Positions 1-9,738 of a stretch of 64,000 nt of DNA are shown here, in pieces. Within the stretch, counting starts at the first letter, position 1; each line of letters opens with the position of its first letter. Location: NCBI RefSeq assembly GCF_963678635.1, contig NC_087064.1, positions 62,055,548-62,119,547 on the forward strand. The letters run 5' to 3'. The notes beneath the pieces are model-generated. The model did no database searches and had not been told where the DNA came from. It saw only the letters and a list, made by a program, of their open reading frames with translations. The stretch comes from Symsagittifera roscoffensis. Its lineage: Eukaryota > Xenacoelomorpha > Acoela > Convolutidae. A program made the position numbers and the translations under genes.

Positions 1-1126
1 TTTTTTCGGCGCACGATCCGTTTTCAAATTTCCATATATTAGCGCTTAATGCTCCCATAGAAAAATTTGAGTCATAAAGTAGCTCTGAAGGGTGGGTTCT
101 TTAAGTCGTAAGAGGTTTAAATCCCTGAAGGGGAGGGGACTCGCGCGTCCTAAATCCGCCCTTGCTTTGCTGTTAGTTATCTTATTTCTTTTTGAAATTA
201 TTTTCATTTTCATCATTTTGGTGCTATAGAGAAGTGCTTCAAAACCACTAACTTTTACTAGTTACATGTGACATTTTTTGCTACTGCTAAAGATACCTGA
301 CTTATGAAGGGTTTTCTATTTATTGTTCGAATTTAGTTTTTAGAAGAATTTATTTCTTCAGTGAACATAATATGATACATCAAAATAAATGACACTAAAT
401 TAAATCGACATATCTTTTTCATTATGTTCAATCATAATCAGCAGAGCAACATGGAGAGGATACGATTAAGGCACACTAAGGTCCTCATTTAATGCCTACT
501 CTTAAATTTATTTTAGTTCCAAAAAAAAACTATCCAAAAAGAACTATTTTTGTTCTAAATAATCATAGTTTTTTTCTTGTTTTCCCTAATTTTTTTCAAG
601 GTATTAAATGCTCATTGCAACACAATGGTCACAAACTACAATTTTTTTTTCCAATTCTGTGCTTCCTAAGATTAAAGGGGATTATTTTTCCAAGTATTTT
701 TTTGCGTTAGAAAATTCAGAAAAACCGTGAAAACATCGATATCTCAACTAGATGGAGTAAAAAGTCCATGTTTTTAGTTTAGATTCGCAACCCCAATTGA
801 AATACCCGGCAACATCCAAATTCTTGTAAAAAATTAAGTAAAATTATTTATTAAATATAAAGCGGTTAAGTTCTGAGTTTCCTACAATGTAATTGTTTTT
901 TAATTAGTGCACAAAAACAAAAAAGTTGCTGACTGTTAAATTGCTAAAATTATCTGGTGTTAAACGATTTTTGCATAAAGCGTTGAGAAGCTTTGCTCCT
1001 TGGTTCTGCAGCGATCCAGGTTTGGTTTTCTTCAAGTATGCAGATATTGAAGGGATTGAAACTACGGGTATTATAAGCTAATTCATTTTCTGCAAAAATT
1101 TGATTCTACAAGTTAGTTGCATGCAA
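1..1126. other. Non-coding flank with a faint MITE end
   Basis: I see no convincing gene. A short stretch near 148-163 (CCTAAATCCGCCCTTG) resembles the terminal sequence of the hAT-like MITEs at 29.7 and 34.2 kb, so a decayed member may lie here. The rest is AT-rich sequence with no recognised motif. Confidence 0.3.
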
Positions 1127-1913
1127 TTAGTTAACTAATTGACGACAAAATTTTCGTAGATCGTTCGATATATTTAGTAGATCGATCGATTTTAGCAGTT
1201 CGAAAGTAATCAACGTGGTTTTAATGGTATTTAAAGATAATTTATTCGAGATTAACCTAGCATTTGTATTCAACACATCGGAATGAAACTCAATAAGATT
1301 TGAACTACACGCAATCAAATTGGTGTTATCCGGCAAAGAAACGAGTTCGTACGTTTCAGTTGCATTCGGCATATCATTAACCTATTTGAGGAAAAGGAGC
1401 GGACCCAACAGAGCCTTGCGAAACACCCAGATTAATCGACAGTCAGTAACATTTTTTATTCTTTATCTTAGAACATTGGCATCTATCCGATAGATAGCTA
1501 TTAAACCATTCAAGAGAAATACCCCGGATTCCGTATAGTTCTAATTTTTTCAGCAAGATTTTATGATCCAGAGAATCAAACGGTTTACTTTTGTCAACAA
1601 AAAATTGCTTAGCAATGTTTTACCATAAACGAATCTTAGTTTTTCTGTTAATTCGGCTAGCCCGTCGATACTTGCTTACTTTTCGCAAAAATTGAATTGC
1701 TTATTATAAAAAAGGCGAAATTTCGCTAAATAATTGTAAGTTCGCGAACACCTTTTTTTCGAAAATTTGGCTATATTTGATTAGCAGAGAAGTACATCGG
1801 TAATTATTTACAACAGCTTTACCATCAGCTTCATGAAGTGGTATTACTTTGGCGTATTTAAGTTGAGAGCGAACAGAACTAGTTTGAATTGAGAAGTTGA
1901 TTATAAATGTCAA
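1127..1913 (-). pseudogene. LINE reverse transcriptase remnant
   Basis: Reading the minus strand from 1913 downwards gives the signature of a non-LTR retrotransposon RT (CR1/jockey-like). First comes KVIPLH with VVNNYRCTSLL and FEKKVF (the usual 'NNYRPISLL...FEK' block). Then, across frame breaks, comes a D-SK-FDSLDHKILL block followed by ELYGIRG, WFNSYLSDR and GVSQGSV. The last part (1127-1372) has MPN, then SLPDNTNL where the catalytic F-ADD would be, so the active site is lost. There are several stops and frameshifts. It is a dead 5'-truncated or internally decayed copy. The family call rests on motif order only. Confidence 0.62.
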
Positions 1914-2843
1914 TTAAGAAGCTATAACATAGAAAAATACTCATAAGAGTTGATTGCTGTTATTGTCAACTTCAGCTGATTTTTCGGCTTAAGGCTGTTT
2001 TCCATCTTCATAACTTCATGAAACGTACACGAACACAGATACAATGTTTGCAAAGCACTCGCAATTGTTACTATTGGCTCAGATATTTGTATTTGATCAG
2101 CCAGATTTGATCCTAATGAAATAAAGTATTTATTGAACGCGTTTGAATTGGTTGATGAACATTTGAACCATTAATACACAAGTTTGTGACCGTTGCCGAC
2201 TTCTCATTTCCATCTGTTATTTATTTTAGAACTTGAACATTTTCCGCGAGTCTCTAAAGCGATTATTAAATTTTTTGTGCTAAAAGTCTTTGCTAATCTA
2301 GTTAACTGTAAACTTGATCACATTTTCTGTTCTTGAATCAAGTTTGCGTTTTTTATGGCATCTGTTTTGTCAAATTTTCATGCTTTATTTACATATTTTT
2401 CATACAAATAGTACTTTCAATTGCTTAAGTAAGCCAATATCTGCATTTGGTTTACGGAATCATTTCAGTGGTTGCCGAGGCGCAAATTTTTCTAAAGCAA
2501 GCATTATACTACTTTGAAATTGTCGATATGCGCTATCTATCAATATCTTTAAGTCTTATTAGCTTCGATTTCTCTAATCTTCCCTTCAAATTAGGAAGAA
2601 AAAGGCTATTTTGTTTTGATTATCTAGGAAATTTAGGGAGACAGAGTAATAAGCAGAATGGTTCAAGGGCAGAATGGGTCCAAGTGCATAAAAACTAAAA
2701 AATGTCGACTTTTATTGGTTTTTAAGGGCTAACTGATAAAAAAAATTATTATAATCGTAAAAAAAAACACAAAAATGAGTAAGTTCAATGCATTAATTGA
2801 ATAATTTTATTGTTTTTGCGTGAGTGTTTTTTTTAAAATCTTG
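1914..2843. other. Unassigned AT-rich sequence
   Basis: No gene is supported. Given the RT fragment downstream and a possible endonuclease fragment upstream on the same strand, this stretch is probably the decayed middle of the same LINE, but I could not read conserved motifs in it. Confidence 0.3.
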
Positions 2844-3092
2844 TTAAATAACACAAGTTATGCTTATAATATTCGTTTCTTTAGTAGTATTGTCAATTCT
2901 TATACTTAATTGTATCCCTTTGCTAACAGTTGAGTTGAATTTAGGATCTAAAATAACGGGGTACTGATCAGAGATACATTCCTCATTGAGAATAGATATA
3001 TCAGCATTGGATAAATTGCGAGTTAAAACTTGATCAGGGCAGAGATTCTCGCGTATCAGAAACCCTTGTTGGTTGACAATTGAAGGTTTCAA
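2844..3092 (-). pseudogene. Possible LINE endonuclease-end fragment
   Basis: An 82-codon open frame contains ISDQYPVI, which resembles the conserved 'SDH-P' motif at the end of LINE apurinic-like endonuclease domains. It sits upstream (in the minus direction) of the RT remnant at 1127-1913 in the expected order. No other catalytic motif is visible, so the assignment is weak and depends on this neighbour. Confidence 0.3.
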
Positions 3093-3622
3093 CCATTTTC
3101 AATCAATTTTTTCTATAATGTTTTTTAGTCAAAAATTTGTTCAATGTTTTTTAAGAGTCACGAACAAAATGAATACTCTTACACAGTTTTTGGTGATTTT
3201 TTTGTTTTTTTTTTCAGGAAAAAGTCTTTAAGTTTGTCTCGCTTAGATTTAATTTTTTGCGGTTTGAACTTTTATTTCTTTATTCTTTTCAAATTCAGTT
3301 CGTTTCTTTTGTTAAAAGGAAGACAAATGCCACAATCGAACAGTGAAAGTGTAAAAGTTTTTATAAAACTTGATCGACTTCTAATTTCGAAAATGCAATT
3401 TAATTATCAGATTTCGCTGCGAAATAAATTTTTTTTACTGCTTCCGTTTTTTCAAGTTAGGTTAATTTTATCAAGAAAGTGTCAATCATAATATCTAAGG
3501 GAAAGCTCTAAGGCCATTTATTCTTTTCTTTGAAATTTGAAGTTTTTCAAAAAGCAATTCGTTTTTCTACTTCTTGCGTTCTTAATTTTTTTTCTTAGTC
3601 ATAGTTACAGTGCTTGATTGAA

Positions 3623-3629
3623 TTTTCAG
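3623..3629 (+). promoter_or_regulatory. 3' splice (or trans-splice) acceptor before GNPNAT1
   Basis: TTTTCAG lies 10 nt before the ATG of the acetyltransferase and is preceded by T-rich sequence. It is a good 3' splice site. It could end a 5' UTR intron or accept a spliced leader; the very short distance to the ATG fits either. Confidence 0.5.
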
Positions 3630-3639
3630 ACATATCATC

Positions 3640-4164
3640 ATGGACATAGAAAGTGCAATATATGACCCGAAGTTATTAGATAAATGTATAGAACATGTTG
3701 AGGGGTTTGAAGGCTTGTCAAAAAATTTCCAAATCAGACCGCTGGAATTGGACGATTTCTCAAAAGGCTACTGCGATTTACTTTCTCGATTGACCCAAGT
3801 TGGAGATGTAAGCATGGAACAATTTCAAAGCCAGTTCAACGCTATGAAAAATTGTAAAAATACTTATTTCATCACAGTTGTGGAAGATTTGGCAGAAAAC
3901 AAAATAGTAGCGACTACCACTGTGGTCAAAGAGTTGAAGTTTATTCACGAAACGGGTACGAGATGGCGCATTGAAGACGTTGTTGTTCACGAGTCGTGTA
4001 GAGGAAAAGGACTTGCAAAACTTCTAATTAAGGTCGGTGTTAAAATAGCAGAGCATGTCGGAGGTTATAAGGTGTCGCTAGAATGCACTGAAGATTTGAT
4101 TCCATTTTACTCCAAGTGTGGTCTGAAAACGAACAAGAATCAATATTTGGAACTGCGTTTTTGA
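3640..4164 (+). CDS. GNPNAT1: Glucosamine 6-phosphate N-acetyltransferase
   Basis: This enzyme transfers acetyl from acetyl-CoA to glucosamine 6-phosphate, a step of the hexosamine pathway to UDP-GlcNAc (needed for chitin, N-glycans and O-GlcNAc), in the cytosol. The 174-aa product has the normal family length and the GNAT fold motifs in order: IRPLELDDF (32-40), FIH (101-103), RIEDVVV (110-116), the acetyl-CoA loop CRGKGLAKLL (120-129), YKVSLEC (143-149) and FYSKCGL (156-162), ending in an RF tail typical of the eukaryotic enzyme. The coding sequence is one uninterrupted exon. ATG 3640 is chosen because it follows a splice acceptor by 10 nt and gives the usual N-terminus. It is the only clear host gene seen. 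An intact frame argues against a dead retrocopy, although an intronless retrogene is not excluded. Confidence 0.88.
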   Translation: MDIESAIYDPKLLDKCIEHVEGFEGLSKNFQIRPLELDDFSKGYCDLLSRLTQVGDVSMEQFQSQFNAMKNCKNTYFITVVEDLAENKIVATTTVVKELKFIHETGTRWRIEDVVVHESCRGKGLAKLLIKVGVKIAEHVGGYKVSLECTEDLIPFYSKCGLKTNKNQYLELRF

Positions 4165-4582
4165 AGGGGCAGTTTAGAAACATCTCTTGGTTAATAGATC
4201 ATTAAGTGAGCGCCGAGCGCGAATCAGCAGGTGGATGGGGACATATTCCAATAACTTCAGAGAGCCTTCAAGGCCAAGCAAAGCGAATAGTTTTTTCAGG
4301 GGCACTGAAGTATTTACTCTAAAACACTGGTCAAAGGGGACTATTCAACTGAACTTATTTCCTCCATATTCATGTCAAATATTCTGTAAATTTTATTTCA
4401 TAGTCATTATTTGTAAAACAAGAAAATATCGGCGTTACATTTCTGAAAAGCACTATTATGAAATACCCATCAACAGCGTCAAAGGACGAGAGCGTCAAGG
4501 TATGCCAAGGTCTCAATGAAGAGCGACATGAGCTGCTGAATACATAAGAGTTAAAGACAATACTTAGAAAACATACTTGATA

Positions 4583-4588
4583 AATAAA
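4583..4588 (+). terminator. Polyadenylation signal AATAAA
   Basis: AATAAA lies about 420 nt after the GNPNAT1 stop codon, the first such hexamer downstream, so it is the likely 3' end signal of that transcript. Confidence 0.45.
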
Positions 4589-5642
4589 CTAAAACTAACA
4601 ACAACGATTTTTTCAAACAAGTCTATAGACGGCAGCGAGTAGTGTCAGTTGAATTCGAACAATGGACTGTAACCCAAAACAATGATGGGCTTGAAGAATT
4701 CTGAAATCATTTAACTTCGAAGAGAATGTCTCTGTACGAAAATTCAATTGAAAGCTGATAGTAGTGGCGTGCACAGAAATTTTTCTAGAGGCGGGAGGTT
4801 CAAAATGTTAGTATATTTTGCTCCCCGCCCTCAAATTTATTGTGGATATTCGTCAACCCAAAATTTTGAGGATGGTCAAGTAAAAGTGGGTGTCGGAAAA
4901 TAGTTCCGAAGACCCCTTGGGAAAGTTTTGGAATCAATTGAAGAAGAGCGCCCGCTCTCGGCACGCTTCTGGCTGATGCGAACTTGGTTGAAAGTTACTC
5001 TTTTTCTACTCGCAAGTAAGAGAGTAAGACTCAAGTTTTTGGACAATCTAAGTTGTGCCTTCGATAGAAGTCGATCATATTCTTTGTTTCACGTCAGCAA
5101 AAAGCTTTATTTCAGAGAAGCCATTTACTTCAAGTTACACTGACTGACTTGCTCTAAAAACAATATTTCTATCTATACTTAATTGTCCGATCACTTCACG
5201 GAGTGGGAAGAAACTATGGCGTAACTTTTTTTCATTCCAATTTTGTCTGCCTCAGAAAGATTTTAAGAGGTCAAATGTGTTAGCATCTTAAAGGCTTATC
5301 AGCCGTGATTCCGAATCTGAAAAAATTCGTTTATAATGACTGAGTTTGATCTCCCAAGTCAATGGATCTGTCATTTTAATTACTCCATTTGTTTTTGCTA
5401 AGTGTCAATGAACGTAGTGAAGATTTTTTCATGTCTCAATTTTTCAATGAAAAAATATTCAAATTTGCTCGAGATTAGATTTTAATGCTAAGATTTCTCA
5501 GCTGAATAAAAAAATTACCCATTGATGCAATTATCTCTGATAAAATTATTTTGAAAAGGCTGCTAAAAATAGAGCGTTGAATATCAGAGAATTCTTTTTT
5601 GATATAACTTCTCAAAAAATCGAGGGTTGAAAACTGTTTGAA
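4589..5642. other. Intergenic sequence, nothing recognised
   Basis: There is no convincing reading frame and no repeat family recognised. It ends at the target-site duplication of the giant retrotransposon. Confidence 0.4.
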
Positions 5643-5646
5643 AATA
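5643..5646. repeat. Target-site duplication AATA (left)
   Basis: AATA lies immediately outside the TG end of the left LTR and is repeated at 24532-24535 after the CA end of the right LTR. A 4-bp duplication is within the normal range for Ty3/gypsy integrases. Confidence 0.7.
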
Positions 5647-6056
5647 TGAGTTATGATCGATGGGTATAACTCATAGAGTAATTTCGGATAGGGTACACCG
5701 TCTGCTCGTCACGCTATCTTATTTTCGGCCGGATAGATTCGTGCAACTTCTTAGTCTAATACCGATCCTAATCTTACTCTTATACTATCTAGTCTCAGGT
5801 TGTTTAACTAGTCTCTGCTAGGCTCAATAGATCTAGGGTATACTGGTTTATTGCGGCTGCTGAAGTACTCGGGAGAGTTCAACTAATTTCTAAGTTAAAT
5901 TCAAATCTCTCTGGTGCTGAAATTACAAGTAATTTCAGCACTTACAAATAAGTGGATTGTTAGTTAGATGGATCATGATTGGTTAATATTAAATACTTTA
6001 CATTGGTAAAATATCTAATTTATCCAATCATAAAATGTAGTTTAGATCAGGTTCCA
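5647..6056 (-). repeat. 3' LTR of copy 1
   Basis: 410 bp, starting TGAG and ending TTCCA on the plus strand (TGGAACC...AACTCA in element sense). It is identical to the LTR at 24124-24531 except for one extra CT dinucleotide. In element sense it carries an AATAAA (complement at 5847-5852), the likely poly(A) signal, and a perfect 28-nt inverted repeat at 5914-5941. Confidence 0.95.
5914..5941. promoter_or_regulatory. Perfect LTR hairpin
   Basis: GTGCTGAAATTAC, a 2-nt spacer, then its exact reverse complement: 13-bp arms. The same 28-nt palindrome is present in all four LTRs (24389-24416, 47296-47323, 51672-51699), although the LTRs of copies 1 and 2 differ elsewhere. Its role (transcript folding, protein binding or 3' end formation) is unknown. 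Confidence 0.6.
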
Positions 6057-7640
6057 CCCATCCGGGTTTTACAGAGTTTTTTAGAATAGTTTTTCTGCAA
6101 TTCGAAAGATGGATGATGGACGTTGGTATTTGGCGAACATCTTATTTCTTCTGGGTTTTCTTATTAGAGAAGTCCCAGATTCAATCATTGTGTCTTCTCA
6201 AGACAACGACTGGGTTTTCGCAACAAACTCAAATCTGATTTCAGAATGGTTGGCTATGTCAGGTTTTTCTGTTTCATTGGTGAGAACTTCTTTGTGTTTG
6301 ACCTTGTCTGGGAATGGCGTGGAGATTGTGCGTGGAGGGGATGCCTGGTTACTCGGATCTGTACGTATACTTGAACATCGAGGTGGTCATTGGTCTAGTT
6401 CAATGAAGTCCTTTTCTGCGAAGTCAAGTCGTACTCTAAATCCTTTGAGTTGTGATTGTGGGCGGCATATTGATTGTAGTTGGCCATTCTTTCTCGAGTG
6501 TAGTAGGGTCGTTTTGTCTTTGGATGTTCGTCCTTGGTGTTGTATTCTGATCTATGTATTGCATAATGTAATTTACATTTTATAAAACTTTTATTAGTTT
6601 AATATTTTTTAATTATGATTTTAGTTAGTTGTTTTCACAAAAGCTTTTTGTTTTAGTTCAGTTATTTTGAAGAGTTACTCACCCTTGAGTAGCTCTTATT
6701 AATAATAGGAGTGTGGTCACAAAGCGTGGATGTAGCACGGTGGGTTAGGCCGGCTATAGAGCATGCTCAGGACGTCCTTCCTGGTGGGTTAGGCCAGGAG
6801 TGGGAGTATGATTGCATGCGGTTTTTGTGAGAGGTCCTGTTATGTGACAACGTTTTATGTTGGGTTTGTTGTGGTTTTTCTTATGTTTTGTTGGTTGTGT
6901 CCTTTTTTCAAAAATCAAATTGTTTGTGGTATGGGTTTGTCTTTCGAATTTTTTGTGTTTTATTATTTCTTTCTTAGACTTTATAATAGTCTTCAAAAGA
7001 ATAAATTATCCAGTTTTAAACTGGGTTAATCCGGTTTGGGTACCGTTGGTTTCCTTTTCTTAGTCATGCTGTTATGCTATGTGTTGTGGTGTTTAGTAAG
7101 CTGCATTGGTTAGTTTTGTTTAGTATATAATTCCTTTCCAACCGGGTTAAAGTAAAGTTTGAAACATGTTATCTTGTGTTAGAGTTATCGAGTGTGAAAG
7201 CTTGGAACTGAAATTCATTACTTTAAACAATTCTTCGTGGGCGAGCTGTGCGAGTTTGGATAGAATTTTTATGCGAGTGAATGAAAATATCAAAAGGTTA
7301 GTACTGCTTTTGCTTCTTATGAATTTACTACATAGAATTTTAATTTTACTGCTAGTTGTTGGGGGAAATTAAGTTACAAATTTTCATCATTATTAGATTT
7401 ACTGCTGGTGGGGGAAAAATTTATAAATTAATTTACTGCATTGGTATTATATTTATGTAATTGTTGGTGCAAAAATTTAATAGGGTCTTAAACAGTTTTG
7501 AATAAGTTTGCTATTTTTTATTTTTCTTTTGTGAATTTTTTCAGATGATCTAGGATGAAGGCTAAAATTCTAAAGAAAACATGGATAAAGAATGGTGAGT
7601 TTCTAATGTTTGAATTAATTAGTAATATGTATAATTCATA
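6057..7640 (-). other. Long 3' internal region of copy 1
   Basis: 1.6 kb separates the ORFX splice donor from the 3' LTR. The part at about 6100-6585 is less AT-rich than its surroundings and coding-like. The remainder is AT-rich and I recognise nothing in it. A polypurine tract next to the LTR is weak: the sense strand ends CCCGGATGGG before TGGAACC. A possible minus-strand acceptor (CTTTCGAATTGCAG) lies at about 6095-6108, so most of this region could be a 3' UTR intron. Confidence 0.4.
6109..6585 (+). CDS. Candidate antisense ORF in the 3' region of copy 1
   Basis: A 158-codon open frame runs opposite to the element, starting 53 bp inside the left LTR. It begins MDDGRWYLANILFLLGFLI, a plausible signal or anchor segment, and has a cysteine cluster (CDCGRHIDC) near residues 115-123 and a hydrophobic C-terminus. 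I do not recognise it. The same DNA also has a sense (minus) frame open for about 115 codons except for one TGA, so one of the two may be a shadow of the other. Transcription from the LTR in the plus direction would be needed. Treat as uncertain. Confidence 0.22.
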   Translation: MDDGRWYLANILFLLGFLIREVPDSIIVSSQDNDWVFATNSNLISEWLAMSGFSVSLVRTSLCLTLSGNGVEIVRGGDAWLLGSVRILEHRGGHWSSSMKSFSAKSSRTLNPLSCDCGRHIDCSWPFFLECSRVVLSLDVRPWCCILIYVLHNVIYIL

Positions 7641-7648
7641 CTTACCTG
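7641..7648 (-). promoter_or_regulatory. Strong 5' splice site just after the ORFX stop
   Basis: In element sense the sequence is TAA-CAG|GTAAGTATG: a near-consensus donor with the exon ending three bases after the stop codon of the 602-aa ORF (junction between 7646 and 7645). It suggests a 3' UTR intron, or a way to drop the 3' region from the mRNA. Confidence 0.5.
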
Positions 7649-9457
7649 TTAGTCGTCGGGGAAGAAACCGTGGGGGAAAATGTCGTGAATGAGATCTGAA
7701 GTTGTTAGTAGTTTGGCTAATATGCGGATGATATTTTTAGTTTGAAGCAGTGGCCAAAGCAATTGAAGTGCCTTAAAGGTGGTTAGTTCTTCAGTGCCAA
7801 CTGCAAATTCATAAGGTGTGTTTTGGATTAGATTATATAATTTGTGGTTGAATTTAGTGTTATGGATGAATTCTAAAATGGGGATTTCTATAGGTTGTAC
7901 AAACTCGTGTGGGATGAGGAAGGGTCGGGATTCTTCTGCGTTGAAGGTCTTGGTGATGGGACAAAAGATATACATTTGGGTTATGGGATCATAATTTCGA
8001 AGAATACCATGAAGGTTAGTATCTTTAATGCAATATGTGAAGTTAAGAAAGAATGGTGAGGTGTATTTGGAATTGATGAATTGAAAACGATGGTGTGGTT
8101 GTCTGGAGGGAGTGTGTAGGTCAAAGTGATTTTGGATGAAACGATAATAAGTATATGTGTGTGTTTGTTTAGTGCGCAACATAATATCGTGTGAGCAGTG
8201 CAAATCTCTTTCATGTGGTGCAAGGAAACGAAAGGTTAGTGAAAATATTTGGAAGCGTTCTTTAAAACTTTCGTAGGCTTGCGTGTCTGTTAGTGCTTCT
8301 GAGATAATGTGGTCAAACTTGCGATCGAAGATATTTAGTGTATATACATATGGTGTTTTAATGAAAAATTTCTCGGTGATTTGTGGGTTAGCGAAGCGAT
8401 CGTCGTCTAAGAATTGATCTTGGTTAGTTCTGATGATGTTATGATCGTAATATTCTAGTGTATATTCATTAGCTCGGGGTGCAGTGTGTGTTTTTAGTGA
8501 TTTTTTGTATCCAATGTAAGTAAATTGTCTAGGTGTTAGTGATGTAGTGAGTCGATATAGCATGTCCTTATTTCGTTCTATATCGATATGAGTGTTAGAT
8601 AAAGGTAAGCAAAGGGGATTTGTAAAATGATAATATGAGGTCCAAGGAAGGGTAGGCATTAAAACGTATTCGTCTACAAAGTTACGTGTCTCGTTAGTGT
8701 CATGAGGGGTGTTTAAGGTGTATTGTGGAAATGAGGGTAAGGTGATAGCTAAAAATTCTTTTGTGTTAGTGTGTTGTGGATGGTTGATATATTCACGGGC
8801 TGTTCCTGGTTTTGCTGGGAAAGGATGGTTGGGGAACTTCCTTTTAAAAGTGCGGTAAGCTCTATTAGTGCTGAGTGAAGATACAGTAGTTGTGGATGAT
8901 GGTGCTAATGAATCAGTATAAATTGAAGAGGGTGTAGGGGTAGGAGGGTTGGATGAATCTATTGTGGATGAGATTTGGTTTATGGTTGGGGTGTCAAGGT
9001 GATAGGATTGTTGTTGTAGGGTAATGAAATTATCTAGTTCTGGGGAGATTCGGGGGGTGTCTGAAGAATGAGATGATTGGTTTGAGTGAAGTGAGGAGTA
9101 GGTTGGAGTGACTTGGGAAGCATAAGAGGGTGTAGAATTGGTTGGGTCAGGGTTATTTGGTAGTATGGGTTGAAAAGGGGGTTGGGAAAAATTTAAGGGA
9201 TTGGTGTGAAAATTATTTGATGGAGATGGTTCAGAGTCGGCAAATTCATCGGGGGTTTCAATATTCGGGTTATTGAGTTGTGAGATGGAGTATAAAACTG
9301 AGATGTGTGAATTAGTATCGGAATTCATGCCGGATGTTACATTACTGGATGGGAAATCGGGTGGCGGAAAAGCAAAAAGTGGTATTATTGGGATTGGAGT
9401 GGTGAGGTTGGTTGGGTGGGAATTTGATCGGTGTAGGGATCCAAGTTGTCGGCTCAT
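7649..9457 (-). CDS. ORFX: unrecognised 602-aa accessory protein of the giant element
   Basis: An intact frame downstream of the envelope region. ATG 9457 overlaps the stop codon of the preceding tail frame (ATGA), an arrangement compatible with termination-reinitiation. Residues 1 to about 200 are Ser/Pro/Thr/Asn-rich and probably disordered. A short basic patch follows (FKRKF, about 205-209). Residues about 225-602 look globular, rich in Phe, Tyr, His and Leu, with few cysteines. I see no signal peptide, membrane segment, zinc finger, protease, nuclease or polymerase motif. Typical gypsy elements have no gene here. The matching segment of copy 2 lies beyond the window, so conservation cannot be judged. 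Function unknown. Confidence 0.7.
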   Translation of the reverse strand: MSRQLGSLHRSNSHPTNLTTPIPIIPLFAFPPPDFPSSNVTSGMNSDTNSHISVLYSISQLNNPNIETPDEFADSEPSPSNNFHTNPLNFSQPPFQPILPNNPDPTNSTPSYASQVTPTYSSLHSNQSSHSSDTPRISPELDNFITLQQQSYHLDTPTINQISSTIDSSNPPTPTPSSIYTDSLAPSSTTTVSSLSTNRAYRTFKRKFPNHPFPAKPGTAREYINHPQHTNTKEFLAITLPSFPQYTLNTPHDTNETRNFVDEYVLMPTLPWTSYYHFTNPLCLPLSNTHIDIERNKDMLYRLTTSLTPRQFTYIGYKKSLKTHTAPRANEYTLEYYDHNIIRTNQDQFLDDDRFANPQITEKFFIKTPYVYTLNIFDRKFDHIISEALTDTQAYESFKERFQIFSLTFRFLAPHERDLHCSHDIMLRTKQTHTYTYYRFIQNHFDLHTPSRQPHHRFQFINSKYTSPFFLNFTYCIKDTNLHGILRNYDPITQMYIFCPITKTFNAEESRPFLIPHEFVQPIEIPILEFIHNTKFNHKLYNLIQNTPYEFAVGTEELTTFKALQLLWPLLQTKNIIRILAKLLTTSDLIHDIFPHGFFPDD

Positions 9458-9738
9458 CGTGGGCTAAAAAAATTATTATTTTGAGACTGAAAAGCGGTGG
9501 TATGGGGTTGTTCTATAATTTGTTCATAAGTATTTTCATCTTGTGAGTGGTGTGGCATTATATGTTGGATGGGACTTTGTGATATGGTTGGTCTAAAATT
9601 ATTATGTGTTATGGCTAAATTTCGAAAATTACGTGGGACTAGGGATAATGGATGGTTATGTGGTAGGGGTGGTAACTGTGGTGCTGTTGGTGTTGTGTCT
9701 GCATTGTTATGTTCTTCGTCGTATGTGTTGTCTTGTTG
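9454..9738 (-). CDS. Envelope-tail-like frame with a PTAP motif (no start codon of its own)
   Basis: A 94-codon frame, open from a TAG at 9739-9741 to a TGA at 9454-9456 that overlaps the ORFX ATG. It overlaps the last 32 nt of the 801-aa frame in another register and continues beyond that frame's stop. It is Pro/Asn/His-rich, contains PTAP (codons at 9679-9690) followed by QLPPLP, and has a tyrosine motif YEQI. Its only ATG is near the middle. The simplest reading is a cytoplasmic tail of the envelope protein, separated from it by a small indel; recoding is the alternative. Confidence 0.5.
   Translation of the reverse strand, partial: QQDNTYDEEHNNADTTPTAPQLPPLPHNHPLSLVPRNFRNLAITHNNFRPTISQSPIQHIMPHHSQDENTYEQIIEQPHTTAFQSQNNNFFSPR

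Noticed and set aside
4187-4519. 110-codon frame just after GNPNAT1
   Set aside because: It lies in the likely 3' UTR before the poly(A) signal, shows no motif and its composition matches non-coding sequence.
6754-7063. Several 65-80-codon frames on both strands in the 3' region of copy 1
   Set aside because: Low-complexity T/G-rich sequence produces chance open frames; none has conserved features.
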